Of a DNA stretch of 29,875 bases, positions 1-6,780 are shown one piece after another. A model generated the notes under the pieces. It saw nothing but the letters and a program-made list of their open reading frames with translations. It did not search any database and was not told where the DNA came from. Origin of the DNA: a virus; IMG/VR virus record IMGVR_UViG_3300044844_000566, positions 1 to 29,875 of that record. The stretch is one strand, 5' to 3'. The position numbers were made by a program, and so were the translations under genes. How positions within the stretch are numbered: position 1 is the first letter of the stretch; the number at the start of each line of letters is the position of its first letter.

Positions 1-195
1 GCGTGCGTTGCCACGGAAAAAAGACGCGAGCCGAGCAAAATTGCCGTGCCGCGCGAGCCGAAACGCAGCCAGCCGACCGGCCGGAGTCGGCGACGGCGCG
101 ACGGCAGGGTGGGTCGAATCACCCCAGGTTTGAAGAATAAACACGCCGGTCGTTTCCTCTGCGTGAGCGCCCGCAAGTTTCAGTGAGGTTTTTCC
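1..195. other. Left-edge region without a confident gene
   Basis: No confident gene is seen here. The first frame is open from the window edge to a TGA at 184-186, so the C-terminal end of an upstream gene truncated by the edge is possible. The implied peptide is very rich in Arg and Lys and resembles nothing I recognise. The segment precedes the small terminase, where phages often carry packaging sites or an HNH gene, but no specific motif supports either. No good promoter was found. Confidence 0.3.
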
Positions 196-669
196 GTGGG
201 TAAGCGTGGTCCGCCGCCGGCCCCTGCCGCCGTCAAACGCATGCTGGGCAATCCCGGCAAGCGCAAGATTCGGCCCGACCTCCCGTCCCCCCCCGGCGCG
301 CCGCCGATGCCAAAGCGGTTGATGGTGGAGCCGGTCGCAGTGGAGAAGTGGAACGAGCTCACGCCGATCCTGCTGACTCTCGGCACGCTGACGCAGGCCG
401 ATGGCGAAGCGTTGGCCACTTTGTGCGAGGTGTACGCTGCTACGCAGGCGTGCCTGCTCGAGCTGCGAGCCACCGGGCCGGTGATGCGGACAGACTTAGG
501 TGGCGTGAAACCGAATCCGGCAGGCCCGTTATATCGCAGTTTAGTGGCGCTCCAGGCGTCGTTAATGGGCGAGTTTGGCCTGACCCCGAGCAGTAGGACA
601 CGGCTAGGTGGCAAGGAAGAAAAGCCAACCGACGAAGTCGAAGAGTTCTTCAAGCTCCACGGTGCCTGA
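196..669 (+). CDS. terS: Terminase small subunit, P27 family
   Basis: This 157-residue protein is the probable DNA-recognition subunit of the packaging motor. Its N-terminus has the pattern typical of P27-type small terminases: GKRGPPPAPAAVKRMLGNPGKRK at residues 2-20 and just beyond, a Gly/Pro-rich start followed by 'LxGNPGKR'. A helical region follows (EKWNELTPILLTLGTLTQAD), then a C-terminal segment ending in a short acidic tail. In this family the protein binds the packaging start site and recruits the large subunit. It starts at GTG 196 and overlaps the large-subunit start at 608 by 62 nt, which suggests translational coupling. Family assignment rests on recognised motifs and on position directly before terL. 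Confidence 0.9.
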   Translation: MGKRGPPPAPAAVKRMLGNPGKRKIRPDLPSPPGAPPMPKRLMVEPVAVEKWNELTPILLTLGTLTQADGEALATLCEVYAATQACLLELRATGPVMRTDLGGVKPNPAGPLYRSLVALQASLMGEFGLTPSSRTRLGGKEEKPTDEVEEFFKLHGA

Positions 670-1168
670 CCTCTGCAAAGAGGGCCAGGCCAAGTACGAG
701 CGGGTGGTGCATTTCTTCGAGAAGATCCTGCGCCACAGCAAGGGGCAGAACGCCGGCAAGCCGTTCACGCTCCTGCCGTGGCAGCATCACGTCATGCGTG
801 AGCTGTTCGGCCGGCTGAACCCAGACGGCACGCGGCAGCATCGCGTTGGCTACATCGAGCTGCCCAAGAAGCAAGGCAAGAGCACAACACTCGCCGGCAT
901 CGCTCTCTACATGACGGCGTTCGACTCCGAGCCTGGTGCCGAGGTTTACGGTGCGGCCTGCGATCGGGAGCAGGCAGGCATCATCTACCGCGAAGCCGCG
1001 TCGATGGTGCGGGCTTCGCCTGCGTTGTCTCGGCATCTTGAGGTGATCGACAGCCGCAAGACGATCGTGCACAAGGCAAGCAATTCGTTCTACAGGGTAC
1101 TTTCTGCCGACGCCTTCAGAGCGGAAGGGCTAAATATTCACGCCCTCCTGTTCGACGAACTGGGTTGA
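608..1168 (+). CDS. terL: Terminase large subunit, N-terminal ATPase part (gene interrupted)
   Basis: This reading frame encodes the ATPase half of an HK97-type (Terminase_1-like) large terminase, which powers DNA translocation into the prohead. The Walker A-type motif is ELPKKQGKST at residues 84-93. The Walker B motif is HALLFDEL at residues 178-185, with the catalytic Asp183-Glu184. The frame then reads one Gly codon and stops at TGA 1166-1168, exactly where family members continue with His (DELH). The continuation, HAQRDRRLWDAL, begins at 1213 in another frame after a 50-nt insert. The probable full product joins residue 185 to the codon at 1213 and is about 533 aa long, a normal family length. 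The start is GTG 608, inside terS. No other damage is visible, which argues against simple decay. Confidence 0.9.
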   Translation: MARKKSQPTKSKSSSSSTVPDLCKEGQAKYERVVHFFEKILRHSKGQNAGKPFTLLPWQHHVMRELFGRLNPDGTRQHRVGYIELPKKQGKSTTLAGIALYMTAFDSEPGAEVYGAACDREQAGIIYREAASMVRASPALSRHLEVIDSRKTIVHKASNSFYRVLSADAFRAEGLNIHALLFDELG

Positions 1169-1201
1169 GCCCCTCGGGCTTCGGCTCGGGGGGCTCAACC
1201 C
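1162..1201 (+). other. 18-bp hairpin with UUCG tetraloop inside the terL insert
   Basis: Bases 1162-1179 pair with 1184-1201 over 18 bp, including two G-T wobbles (1174/1189 and 1177/1186). The loop is TTCG (1180-1183) closed by a C-G pair, the very stable cUUCGg tetraloop. The stem begins at the last base of the putative take-off codon. No T-tract follows, so this is not an ordinary intrinsic terminator. In T4 gene 60 a comparable UUCG-capped hairpin at the take-off site is needed for bypassing. Confidence 0.85.
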
Positions 1202-1212
1202 GGACAAGCCTG
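1163..1212 (+). other. 50-nt interruption in terL: candidate translational bypass element
   Basis: These 50 nt separate the codons for DEL (ending at 1162) from those for HAQ (starting at 1213). The last codon before the gap is CTG (1160-1162). The last three bases of the gap are also CTG (1210-1212), and this is the only CTG inside the gap. The gap contains an in-frame TGA at 1166-1168 and a strong UUCG-capped hairpin. Removing it restores the conserved DELH motif. Size, matched take-off and landing codons, an early stop codon and the hairpin all parallel the known T4 gene 60 bypass. A difference is that one codon (GGT) lies between the take-off CTG and the stop. A palindromic repeat insertion with a 3-bp target duplication would look the same at DNA level. 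Confidence 0.75.
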
Positions 1213-2259
1213 CACGCTCAAAGAGATCGCCGCCTGTGGGACGCTCTCCGCTACGGCGGCGCGGCTAGGCGATCGCCGCTCATTCTCTCGATCACCACGG
1301 CGGGCTACGACCGCAAGTCGATCTGCTGGGAGCAGCACGCATACGCCGAGCGGTGCATCGCCGATCCCGGCGTGGACCCGGCCTTCTTCGGGTGCATCTA
1401 CGCAGCCTCGCCCGAGGACGATTGGAAGGACTCCAAGACGTGGCACAAGGCCAACCCGTCGCTGGGCGAGACGATCACGGTGGAGTCATTTGCCGCCGAT
1501 GCACGAGAGGCCGAGCAGTCGCCGTCGAAGCTTAATAGCTTTTTGCGATACAGGCTCAATGTCTGGACCACCCAAGACGTTCGCTGGTTGTCTCCAGATA
1601 ACTGGGCGAAGTGCGGCAAGCCGCTGGCCGGCGACCTCGAGCACCGGGAGTGGTTCGCGGGCCTCGACCTTGCAACCACGTACGACCTTTCCGCATTCGT
1701 GCTCGTGAGCCAGGCGGACGATGGCACGTTCGACGTGCTGCCCTACTTCTGGGTGCCGCAGCAGAACGCAGCCGAGCGGGCACAGCGCGACAAGATCGAC
1801 TACCTCGGCTGGATTCGTGACGGCTATATCCGGGCCACGGATGGCAACGTTACCGACTACGAAGTGATTCGCCGTGACATCGTGGAGCTATCGCAGAAGT
1901 TCAACATTCGGCAGGTGGGTATAGATCGCTGGAATGCCACTATGCTCGCCACTGCTCTGCAAGGGGAAGGCGTCAACGTGACAGGCTACGGGCAAGGGTA
2001 CGGCTCAATGTCGAGCCCGAGCCGCGCCCTCGAAAACTACGTGCTGTCCGAAAGAATCCGCCACGCCAATCACCCTGTGCTGTCGTGGATGGCTGGCAAC
2101 GTCGCAGTGCAGACCGACCACCAGGGCAACATCAAGCCGAGCAAGGCTAAGTCAACCGAACGCATTGACGGCATCGTGTCGCTGGTTATGGCACTCGGGC
2201 TTCACGCAGCGGCAACCACAAAGCCAGCCGAACAATCTTGGGACATCCTGAGCATATGA
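1165..2259 (+). CDS. terL: Terminase large subunit, C-terminal part (coupling motif and nuclease)
   Basis: This frame encodes the rest of the large terminase. Homologous sequence starts at His (codon 1213-1215). It includes the ATPase coupling motif SITTAGYD and an RNase H-like nuclease domain with candidate acidic residues in FAGLDLATTYDLS, VGIDRWNA and ERIDGIVSLVMA. This domain cuts concatemeric DNA at the start and end of packaging. The frame is open across the whole insert, and a TTG at 1165 overlaps the upstream TGA (TTGA). A separate polypeptide could therefore start there by coupled reinitiation, carrying a 16-residue Ser/Gly-rich leader. A fused protein made by bypass, or by a -1 slip at G-GGT-TGA, are the alternatives. 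The end overlaps the portal start as ATGA. Confidence 0.88.
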   Translation: MSPSGFGSGGSTRTSLHAQRDRRLWDALRYGGAARRSPLILSITTAGYDRKSICWEQHAYAERCIADPGVDPAFFGCIYAASPEDDWKDSKTWHKANPSLGETITVESFAADAREAEQSPSKLNSFLRYRLNVWTTQDVRWLSPDNWAKCGKPLAGDLEHREWFAGLDLATTYDLSAFVLVSQADDGTFDVLPYFWVPQQNAAERAQRDKIDYLGWIRDGYIRATDGNVTDYEVIRRDIVELSQKFNIRQVGIDRWNATMLATALQGEGVNVTGYGQGYGSMSSPSRALENYVLSERIRHANHPVLSWMAGNVAVQTDHQGNIKPSKAKSTERIDGIVSLVMALGLHAAATTKPAEQSWDILSI

Positions 2260-3548
2260 GCGAACACGCCGCCGCCGACTTCAAGATGTTCGACCTTCGC
2301 GGCATCGACTGGCCCGAGGTGTCGCCGTCTCGGACGCCTTCTGGCATCCGCGTGAACGCCGACAACTCGATGGCGTGCTCGGCCTACACGGCCTGCATTC
2401 GCGTCATATCGGATGCGGTTTCAGCTCTGCCGCTCCACGTCTACGAGCGGATGGCGAACGGCGGCAAGGCCAAGGCCACGAGCCACCCGGTCTACCGCTT
2501 GCTGCACCAGCAGCCCAACCCGTGGCAAACGGCCCAAGAGTTCCGGGATTGGATGACGGGCATGTACTTGCACTACGGTGCGAGCTACGCCGAAATCCGC
2601 CCAGGTGCTCGAGGTGCCGTGTCGGAGCTGTGGCCGCTGCACAGTTCCCGCATGGAAGTCGATCGGCTCTCTGACGGCACGCTGCGGTATCGGTATCGTG
2701 AGCCGAGTGGGCGGGAGACGATCTATCCCCAAGAGCAGATTTTCGCCCTGCGGTTCACGACCGAGGACGGCATCAAGGCAATCCCGACATATAAGATTTT
2801 CCAGAACGCCATCGGTCTGGCCCAAGCGTTGGAGGCTCACGGGTCCACCTACTTCGGCAACGGTGCCCGGCCCGGCATCGTGCTGGAGTCAGAGAACCCG
2901 ATTCCCGTGGAGGCTGCCGAGCGTCTGCGTGAGCAGTGGGAGCGGATGCACCGGGGCGCTGATCGGGCGTTCCGCACGGCGGTCCTGCCGAACGGCGTGA
3001 AGGCTCACGAGCTCAGCGGCAGCAACGAGGCGGCCCAGTTCTTGGAAACGCGGCAGTACCAGGTCATTGAGATCTGCCGGGCGTTCCGCGTGCCGCCCCA
3101 CATGATCCAAGACCTGACCCGCAGTACGTACAGCAACATCGAGGTGCAGGGCACGGAGTTCGTGCAGCACTGCCTGCTGCCGCACCTGAAGAGATGGGAA
3201 GCAGCCATCAGCCGCGATCTGATCGTGGACGATGAGCGGTTCTTCGCGGAGCACTCGGTGAGCGGCCTGCTGCGTGGCGACCACGCGAGCCGGTCGGCCT
3301 ACTACGTCTCTGCCCTTCAGAATGGGTGGATGACCATAAACGAGATCCGCGAGCTCGAGAACCTGAACCCGATCGGGCCGGAAGGCGATCGGCACTTTGT
3401 TCAGCTGAACATGACCACGCTGGATCAGATGGGCCAGCAGCCGCCGGCACCGGAGCCGATGCCCGAGCCGCCCGCCGAAGTAGAAGACAGCCCGGCTGAT
3501 GCCGCCGAGGACCAGGCCGAACAGGAGGAGTACACCGATGGAAATTGA
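2256..3548 (+). CDS. Portal protein, HK97 family
   Basis: This 430-residue protein is the likely dodecameric portal at the capsid vertex, through which DNA is packaged and ejected. Recognisable family features are the early segment 'MACSAYTACIRVISDAVSALPLHVYER', the 'HPVYRLLHQQPNPWQTAQEFRDWM' region, and the central 'ARPGIVLE' and 'FRVPPHMIQD' motifs followed by an LE/STYSNIE segment. The C-terminus is Pro/Glu-rich and probably disordered. The start is ATG 2256, overlapping the terL stop as ATGA. Starting at the upstream TTG 2238 would only add residues inside terL. Length and gene order (terL, portal, protease, capsid) fit HK97-like phages well. Confidence 0.93.
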   Translation: MSEHAAADFKMFDLRGIDWPEVSPSRTPSGIRVNADNSMACSAYTACIRVISDAVSALPLHVYERMANGGKAKATSHPVYRLLHQQPNPWQTAQEFRDWMTGMYLHYGASYAEIRPGARGAVSELWPLHSSRMEVDRLSDGTLRYRYREPSGRETIYPQEQIFALRFTTEDGIKAIPTYKIFQNAIGLAQALEAHGSTYFGNGARPGIVLESENPIPVEAAERLREQWERMHRGADRAFRTAVLPNGVKAHELSGSNEAAQFLETRQYQVIEICRAFRVPPHMIQDLTRSTYSNIEVQGTEFVQHCLLPHLKRWEAAISRDLIVDDERFFAEHSVSGLLRGDHASRSAYYVSALQNGWMTINEIRELENLNPIGPEGDRHFVQLNMTTLDQMGQQPPAPEPMPEPPAEVEDSPADAAEDQAEQEEYTDGN

Positions 3549-4209
3549 ACGCCGCTGCCTAACCGTAGACGAGGCACCCGAGTGCGAGCTGCAGATCGAA
3601 ACACGCTCCAGCGGTCGCGAAGCGATCCGGGGGCTGGCGGTGCCCTACAACCGGCTATCCCTTGACCTTGGTGGCTTTCGGGAGCGAATCCTGCCCGGTG
3701 CCTTTGATAAGGTGCTGAACCGCCAGCGGGGCAAGGGCGAGATCCTGAGCTACTACAACCACAACAGCGACATGCTGCTGGGCCGGGAGTCGGCTGGCAC
3801 GCTCGAGATCATCGCTGACGATCGTGGCATCTCGTATGTCGTGGAGCCGCCGGATACCTCGGCGGGCCGTGACGTTCTCGCTTTGGTGCGTTCTCGGAAT
3901 CTGCGTGGCAGCTCGTTTGCGTTCACCGTGAGCCAGAAGGGCGAGCGGTTCACAACCGACGAAACTGGCAAGGCGATCCGCGAGGTGGTGGAGGCTTCGG
4001 GCTTGTACGAAGTCGGCCCCGTCAACGTCCCGGCCTACGGCAGCGCCACGTCTGCGGTTGTGGCCCAACGCTCGTACGAGGCGTGGCTGGCATCGCAGGC
4101 CGCAGCAGTCGAGGCAGATGCGGATGCCGAACCAGAAATGAAGAAGGCCATGCGTTCGCTGGTCCGTGACGCAGCTGCTGCGTGGGCTCTGAGGTTGCGA
4201 CGTGTCTGA
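3538..4209 (+). CDS. HK97-type prohead protease (S78 family)
   Basis: This 223-residue serine protease should cleave the scaffold-like N-terminal domain of the capsid protein and then itself during head maturation. Candidate catalytic residues are His75 in SYYNHNSDMLLGR, Ser125 or Ser126 in LRGSSFAF and Glu158 in LYEVGPVNVPAY, the order known for this family. The N-terminal 'GYAVPYN/LDLGGFRERILPGAF'-type segment is also typical. The start ATG 3538 is chosen because a full AGGAGG lies at 3523-3528, nine bases upstream. The gene overlaps the portal end. Its C-terminal 40 residues are Ala/Glu-rich and basic at the end, possibly a self-cleaved tail. Confidence 0.93.
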   Translation: MEIERRCLTVDEAPECELQIETRSSGREAIRGLAVPYNRLSLDLGGFRERILPGAFDKVLNRQRGKGEILSYYNHNSDMLLGRESAGTLEIIADDRGISYVVEPPDTSAGRDVLALVRSRNLRGSSFAFTVSQKGERFTTDETGKAIREVVEASGLYEVGPVNVPAYGSATSAVVAQRSYEAWLASQAAAVEADADAEPEMKKAMRSLVRDAAAAWALRLRRV

Positions 4210-4372
4210 AGCACGCTGCACTTGCGGCGAGAAACTCCGGTGCCGCTCCAGCCGTCCATGTGGCGACGAACGGCAGCGGTATCTGCGTTGCCCAAGGTGC
4301 GGGGCTCGCGCGGTGGCATTTGTGAAAACAACACTTTCCGAAGTGCGGTTCTGCAAGAGGCCCGCCCGCTAG
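4202..4372 (+). CDS. Small zinc-ribbon protein
   Basis: This is a 56-residue gene overlapping the protease end by 8 nt (GTG 4202, TAG 4370-4372). It encodes two cysteine pairs, CTCGEKLRC near the N-terminus and CPRCG around residue 32, followed by a hydrophobic strand. This layout suggests a zinc ribbon, loosely like the Mu Com-type small zinc proteins. The function is unknown. Regulation of translation or head assembly would be guesses based on its place between protease and capsid. The start could be disputed, because no strong ribosome-binding site is visible and translation may be coupled to the protease. Confidence 0.7.
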   Translation: MSEARCTCGEKLRCRSSRPCGDERQRYLRCPRCGARAVAFVKTTLSEVRFCKRPAR

Positions 4373-4420
4373 TGCGACTGTGAACCCTACGGCAATACCG
4401 CCGCAGGAGTCTCACCGAAC

Positions 4421-5734
4421 ATGGACAATCTCAAGCGCCTTCAGGACGAAGCGGCAACCCTTGCCAACCGGATCGACGCCGTGCGCGCGATCGAGGCAGA
4501 AGACACGACCGCCCGCGATGTCGAGCTCATCGACCTCAACAAGCGTGCCGACGAACTGACCGCCAAGATCGACTTTGAAAAGAAGGTGGTCGAGTCGGCC
4601 AAGAATCTCCGCAGCGTGGTCGAGCGTTGCTCGCCGGCTCCCGAGGTGAAGGAAGAGCGGAGTGAGAAGGTCCGCGTCGAGGCGGTTCCGTTCTCGGGCC
4701 GGCTCCGTGCGTTTGAGAACGCGAAGGACGCCTACTCGGTCGGCATGTGGTTCAAGGCCAAGGGCGGTGACGCCGAGGCCAAGCGGTGGTGCCAAGACCA
4801 CGGCGTTGAGGCTCGTGCCCAGGGTTCGACCGGTTCCACGACCGGTGCGGCCTTCGTGCCTGACGTGCTCTCCTCGACCGTCATCCGCCTGGTCGATCAG
4901 TATTCCGCCTTCGCTCAGAACGCCACCAACGTGGTGATGCCGAGCGACGTGCTCCTGTTCCCGCGTCGGACTGCCGGTGCGACGGCCTACTGGATCGACG
5001 AGAACTCGGCCATCACTGCCAGCGATCCCACCAGCAACCAGGTGACGCTGACGGCGAAGAAGGTGACGGGTGCGGTGGTCATCGCGTCGGAGCTCCTGCA
5101 GGACTCCATCGTGTCGATCGCCGACTGGATCGCTGCCGAGCTCGCCCTGACGCTCAGCAACGCCGTGGAAGCGGCTGCGTGGTCCGGCAACCCGAGCAAC
5201 GCCCCTGGCGTGGCCGGTCTTGTGACGAGCCACACGGGTGGCCTTCTCGCTGGCTCGGCTGCCACCTACGCCGCGTCGCTTGTGACGGCTGCCGGTGACA
5301 CGCCCGACGAGGTGACGAAGGCCAACCTTCTGGCGATGATGGCTGCGGTTCCGCAGCACTCGCGTCAGGGTGCCAAGTGGTTCTGCTCGCCGTTCTTCTT
5401 CGCTACCTGCATGCAGAATCTCGACCTCGCCCAGGGCGGGTCGGTGGGTCTCTCGCAGGGCATGGGTCCGACGTTCCTCGGCTCGGAAGTGGTCCTTACC
5501 GACCGGCTCCCGAGCGGTGCGGATTCCACGGGTGCGATCATGGCCCTCTACGGGAACATGGCGAACTCGAGCTACTACGGCATCCGCCAGGCCATCGAGA
5601 TCGCCAGCTCGGATCAGGTGAATTTCCTGAGCGACCAGACCGTGATTCGGGCGGTAGCGCGAGTGGCAATCACGCATGCAAATTTGGGCTCCTCGAGCGT
5701 CGCCGGCCCGATCATCGGCCTGGTTGGTGCGTGA
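4421..5734 (+). CDS. Major capsid protein, HK97 fold
   Basis: This 437-residue protein is the probable shell subunit. The first 70 or so residues are charged and helical (a coiled-coil delta domain acting as internal scaffold), which the upstream protease would remove. The HK97-fold core follows, with recognisable segments such as GAAFVPDVLSSTVIRLVDQYSAF near residue 145 and later, 'VTLTAKKVTGAVVIASELLQDS', and a late 'LGSEVVLTDRLPSG' followed by 'YYGIRQAIEIASSDQVNF'. The start ATG 4421 has a GCAGGAG ribosome-binding site about 10 nt upstream. An intrinsic terminator follows the gene, probably helping to set its high expression relative to downstream genes. Confidence 0.94.
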   Translation: MDNLKRLQDEAATLANRIDAVRAIEAEDTTARDVELIDLNKRADELTAKIDFEKKVVESAKNLRSVVERCSPAPEVKEERSEKVRVEAVPFSGRLRAFENAKDAYSVGMWFKAKGGDAEAKRWCQDHGVEARAQGSTGSTTGAAFVPDVLSSTVIRLVDQYSAFAQNATNVVMPSDVLLFPRRTAGATAYWIDENSAITASDPTSNQVTLTAKKVTGAVVIASELLQDSIVSIADWIAAELALTLSNAVEAAAWSGNPSNAPGVAGLVTSHTGGLLAGSAATYAASLVTAAGDTPDEVTKANLLAMMAAVPQHSRQGAKWFCSPFFFATCMQNLDLAQGGSVGLSQGMGPTFLGSEVVLTDRLPSGADSTGAIMALYGNMANSSYYGIRQAIEIASSDQVNFLSDQTVIRAVARVAITHANLGSSSVAGPIIGLVGA

Positions 5735-5762
5735 GCCTGACGGCTTGACTCGATGTGCAGAC

Positions 5763-5802
5763 TGGGCGGGCCGCTCCACTACGGGGCGGCCCGCTCTCTT
5801 TT
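5763..5802 (+). terminator. Intrinsic terminator after the capsid gene
   Basis: A perfect 9-bp stem (5766-5774 with 5786-5794) can be extended by a wobble pair and two G-C pairs to 12 bp with a 5-nt loop. It is followed by TCTCTTTT (5795-5802). It lies between the major capsid gene and the next ribosome-binding site. This is the clearest intrinsic terminator in the window. It also shows that the downstream gene starts at ATG 5813, not at the earlier in-frame ATG 5753, whose frame would run through the hairpin. Confidence 0.8.
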
Positions 5803-5812
5803 GGAGTCACGC

Positions 5813-6547
5813 ATGATCGTGCGAGTAGGTGGCACTGAGGCCGACATCCGGGTGGAGGCCATCCTGTCGATGCCCAGGCTGTCGTTTACGGCCAACCACT
5901 TCGCCTGGGCTCAGGCACTCATGCCTTTGGGGATTCGCCCCACGATGGGCACTGGTGCGTTCTGGGACCAAGTGAACACGCGGGTGATGGAGCAATTCAT
6001 AGACAAATGCGAATATTTGCTGTGCATTGATTACGACACGTTTTTCACGAAGGAAGACTGCGAACATTTGTTTGCCCTGGCGATGACGTTTCAGTGTGAC
6101 GCCATCACGGGGCTGCAGACCAAGCGGGAAGACGGCCGCCCCATGCTGACGTTGAAGGGCACGCTAGACAATCCGCCAGAGGGCGGCACCACAAGCCTGC
6201 CTGCGTCGTGGTTCGCCGAGCCTGTGCAGGAAGTGGACACGGCGCACTTTGGGCTTACCGTGATCTCCACGGCCGCCCTGAAGCGCGCGAAAAAACCTTG
6301 GTTCTGGAGCAAGCCCGGCCCAGACGGCTCGTGGAATGAGGGCCGCACAGATCCGGACATCTACTGGTGGCGCAACTGGCGCGAGAGCGGGAACCGTGTG
6401 TTCGTTACGCCCCGCGTGGTTCTCGGCCACGGCGAGTACGTGGTGACGTGGCCGGGCCGTGATCTCGGCAAGCCTGTTTTCCAATGGACAACCGACTTCA
6501 CGAACACAAGCAAGAAGCCCGAGACTGCATGGAGTGTGCCCCAATGA
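5813..6547 (+). CDS. Glycosyltransferase-like protein (GT-A fold)
   Basis: This 244-residue protein looks like a small GT-A glycosyltransferase, which would transfer a sugar from a nucleotide-sugar donor. It has a hydrophobic strand ending in a DxD-type metal and donor site (YLLCIDYDTFF, Asp73 and Asp75). It also has a segment HFGLTVISTAALKRAKKPWFW and late Trp-rich and GHGEYV motifs suggestive of the acceptor half. The start ATG 5813 follows TTGGAG just after the terminator. The gene sits between capsid and connector genes, so a virion protein is a plausible acceptor. The acceptor and sugar cannot be read from the sequence. The end overlaps the next gene as ATGA. Confidence 0.72.
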   Translation: MIVRVGGTEADIRVEAILSMPRLSFTANHFAWAQALMPLGIRPTMGTGAFWDQVNTRVMEQFIDKCEYLLCIDYDTFFTKEDCEHLFALAMTFQCDAITGLQTKREDGRPMLTLKGTLDNPPEGGTTSLPASWFAEPVQEVDTAHFGLTVISTAALKRAKKPWFWSKPGPDGSWNEGRTDPDIYWWRNWRESGNRVFVTPRVVLGHGEYVVTWPGRDLGKPVFQWTTDFTNTSKKPETAWSVPQ

Positions 6548-6780
6548 CGAAAATCACATTTACCCGCGCGTGGCGGTCCTACCGCAAGGGCCAGGTGGTG
6601 GACATCTCCGGCGGCTTGGCCACGCAGCTGCTCGCCCAGCGCGTGGCGGTTGAGGACACGCAGGGCCAACTGATCGAGACGGCAGCCGTCGAGCACGAAG
6701 CCGAAACGGCCGACGCCACACCCAGGAAACGCCGCCGTGCAATATCGAAGCCTGACTCGCCAGACCGCTCCAGCCGTTGA
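6544..6780 (+). CDS. Small head-module protein of unknown function
   Basis: This 78-residue protein starts at ATG 6544, overlapping the previous stop. The N-terminal half (ITFTRAWRSYRKGQVVDISG, then GLATQLLAQRVAVE) resembles small proteins often found between capsid and connector genes of siphophages, with a 'YRKGxVVxxxxGLAxxLxxxxVA' pattern. The C-terminal half is Ala/Glu-rich and ends in a basic stretch (PRKRRRAISK). Its role is not known; a minor capsid or joining role is inferred only from position. Confidence 0.65.
   Translation: MTKITFTRAWRSYRKGQVVDISGGLATQLLAQRVAVEDTQGQLIETAAVEHEAETADATPRKRRRAISKPDSPDRSSR

Noticed and set aside
85-125. tRNA T-arm-like sequence near the left end (GGTCGAAT with flanking complementary bases)
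   Set aside because: The stem-loop has eight loop bases and no acceptor, anticodon or D arm could be built around it, so it is neither a tRNA gene nor a convincing attachment site.
1162-1201. terL hairpin as an intrinsic terminator
   Set aside because: It is followed by CCCGGACAAG rather than a T-tract and lies inside a gene whose two halves are both well preserved.
4412-5779. Long antisense open frame opposite the capsid gene
   Set aside because: It is a mirror of the capsid codon pattern in GC-rich DNA. The plus-strand frame is a clear HK97-type capsid protein, and the antisense product is His/Arg-rich without any motif.
5753-5812. Upstream ATG 5753 as the start of the first glycosyltransferase
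   Set aside because: The extra 20 codons run through the capsid terminator hairpin and lack a ribosome-binding site, while ATG 5813 has TTGGAG at the right distance.
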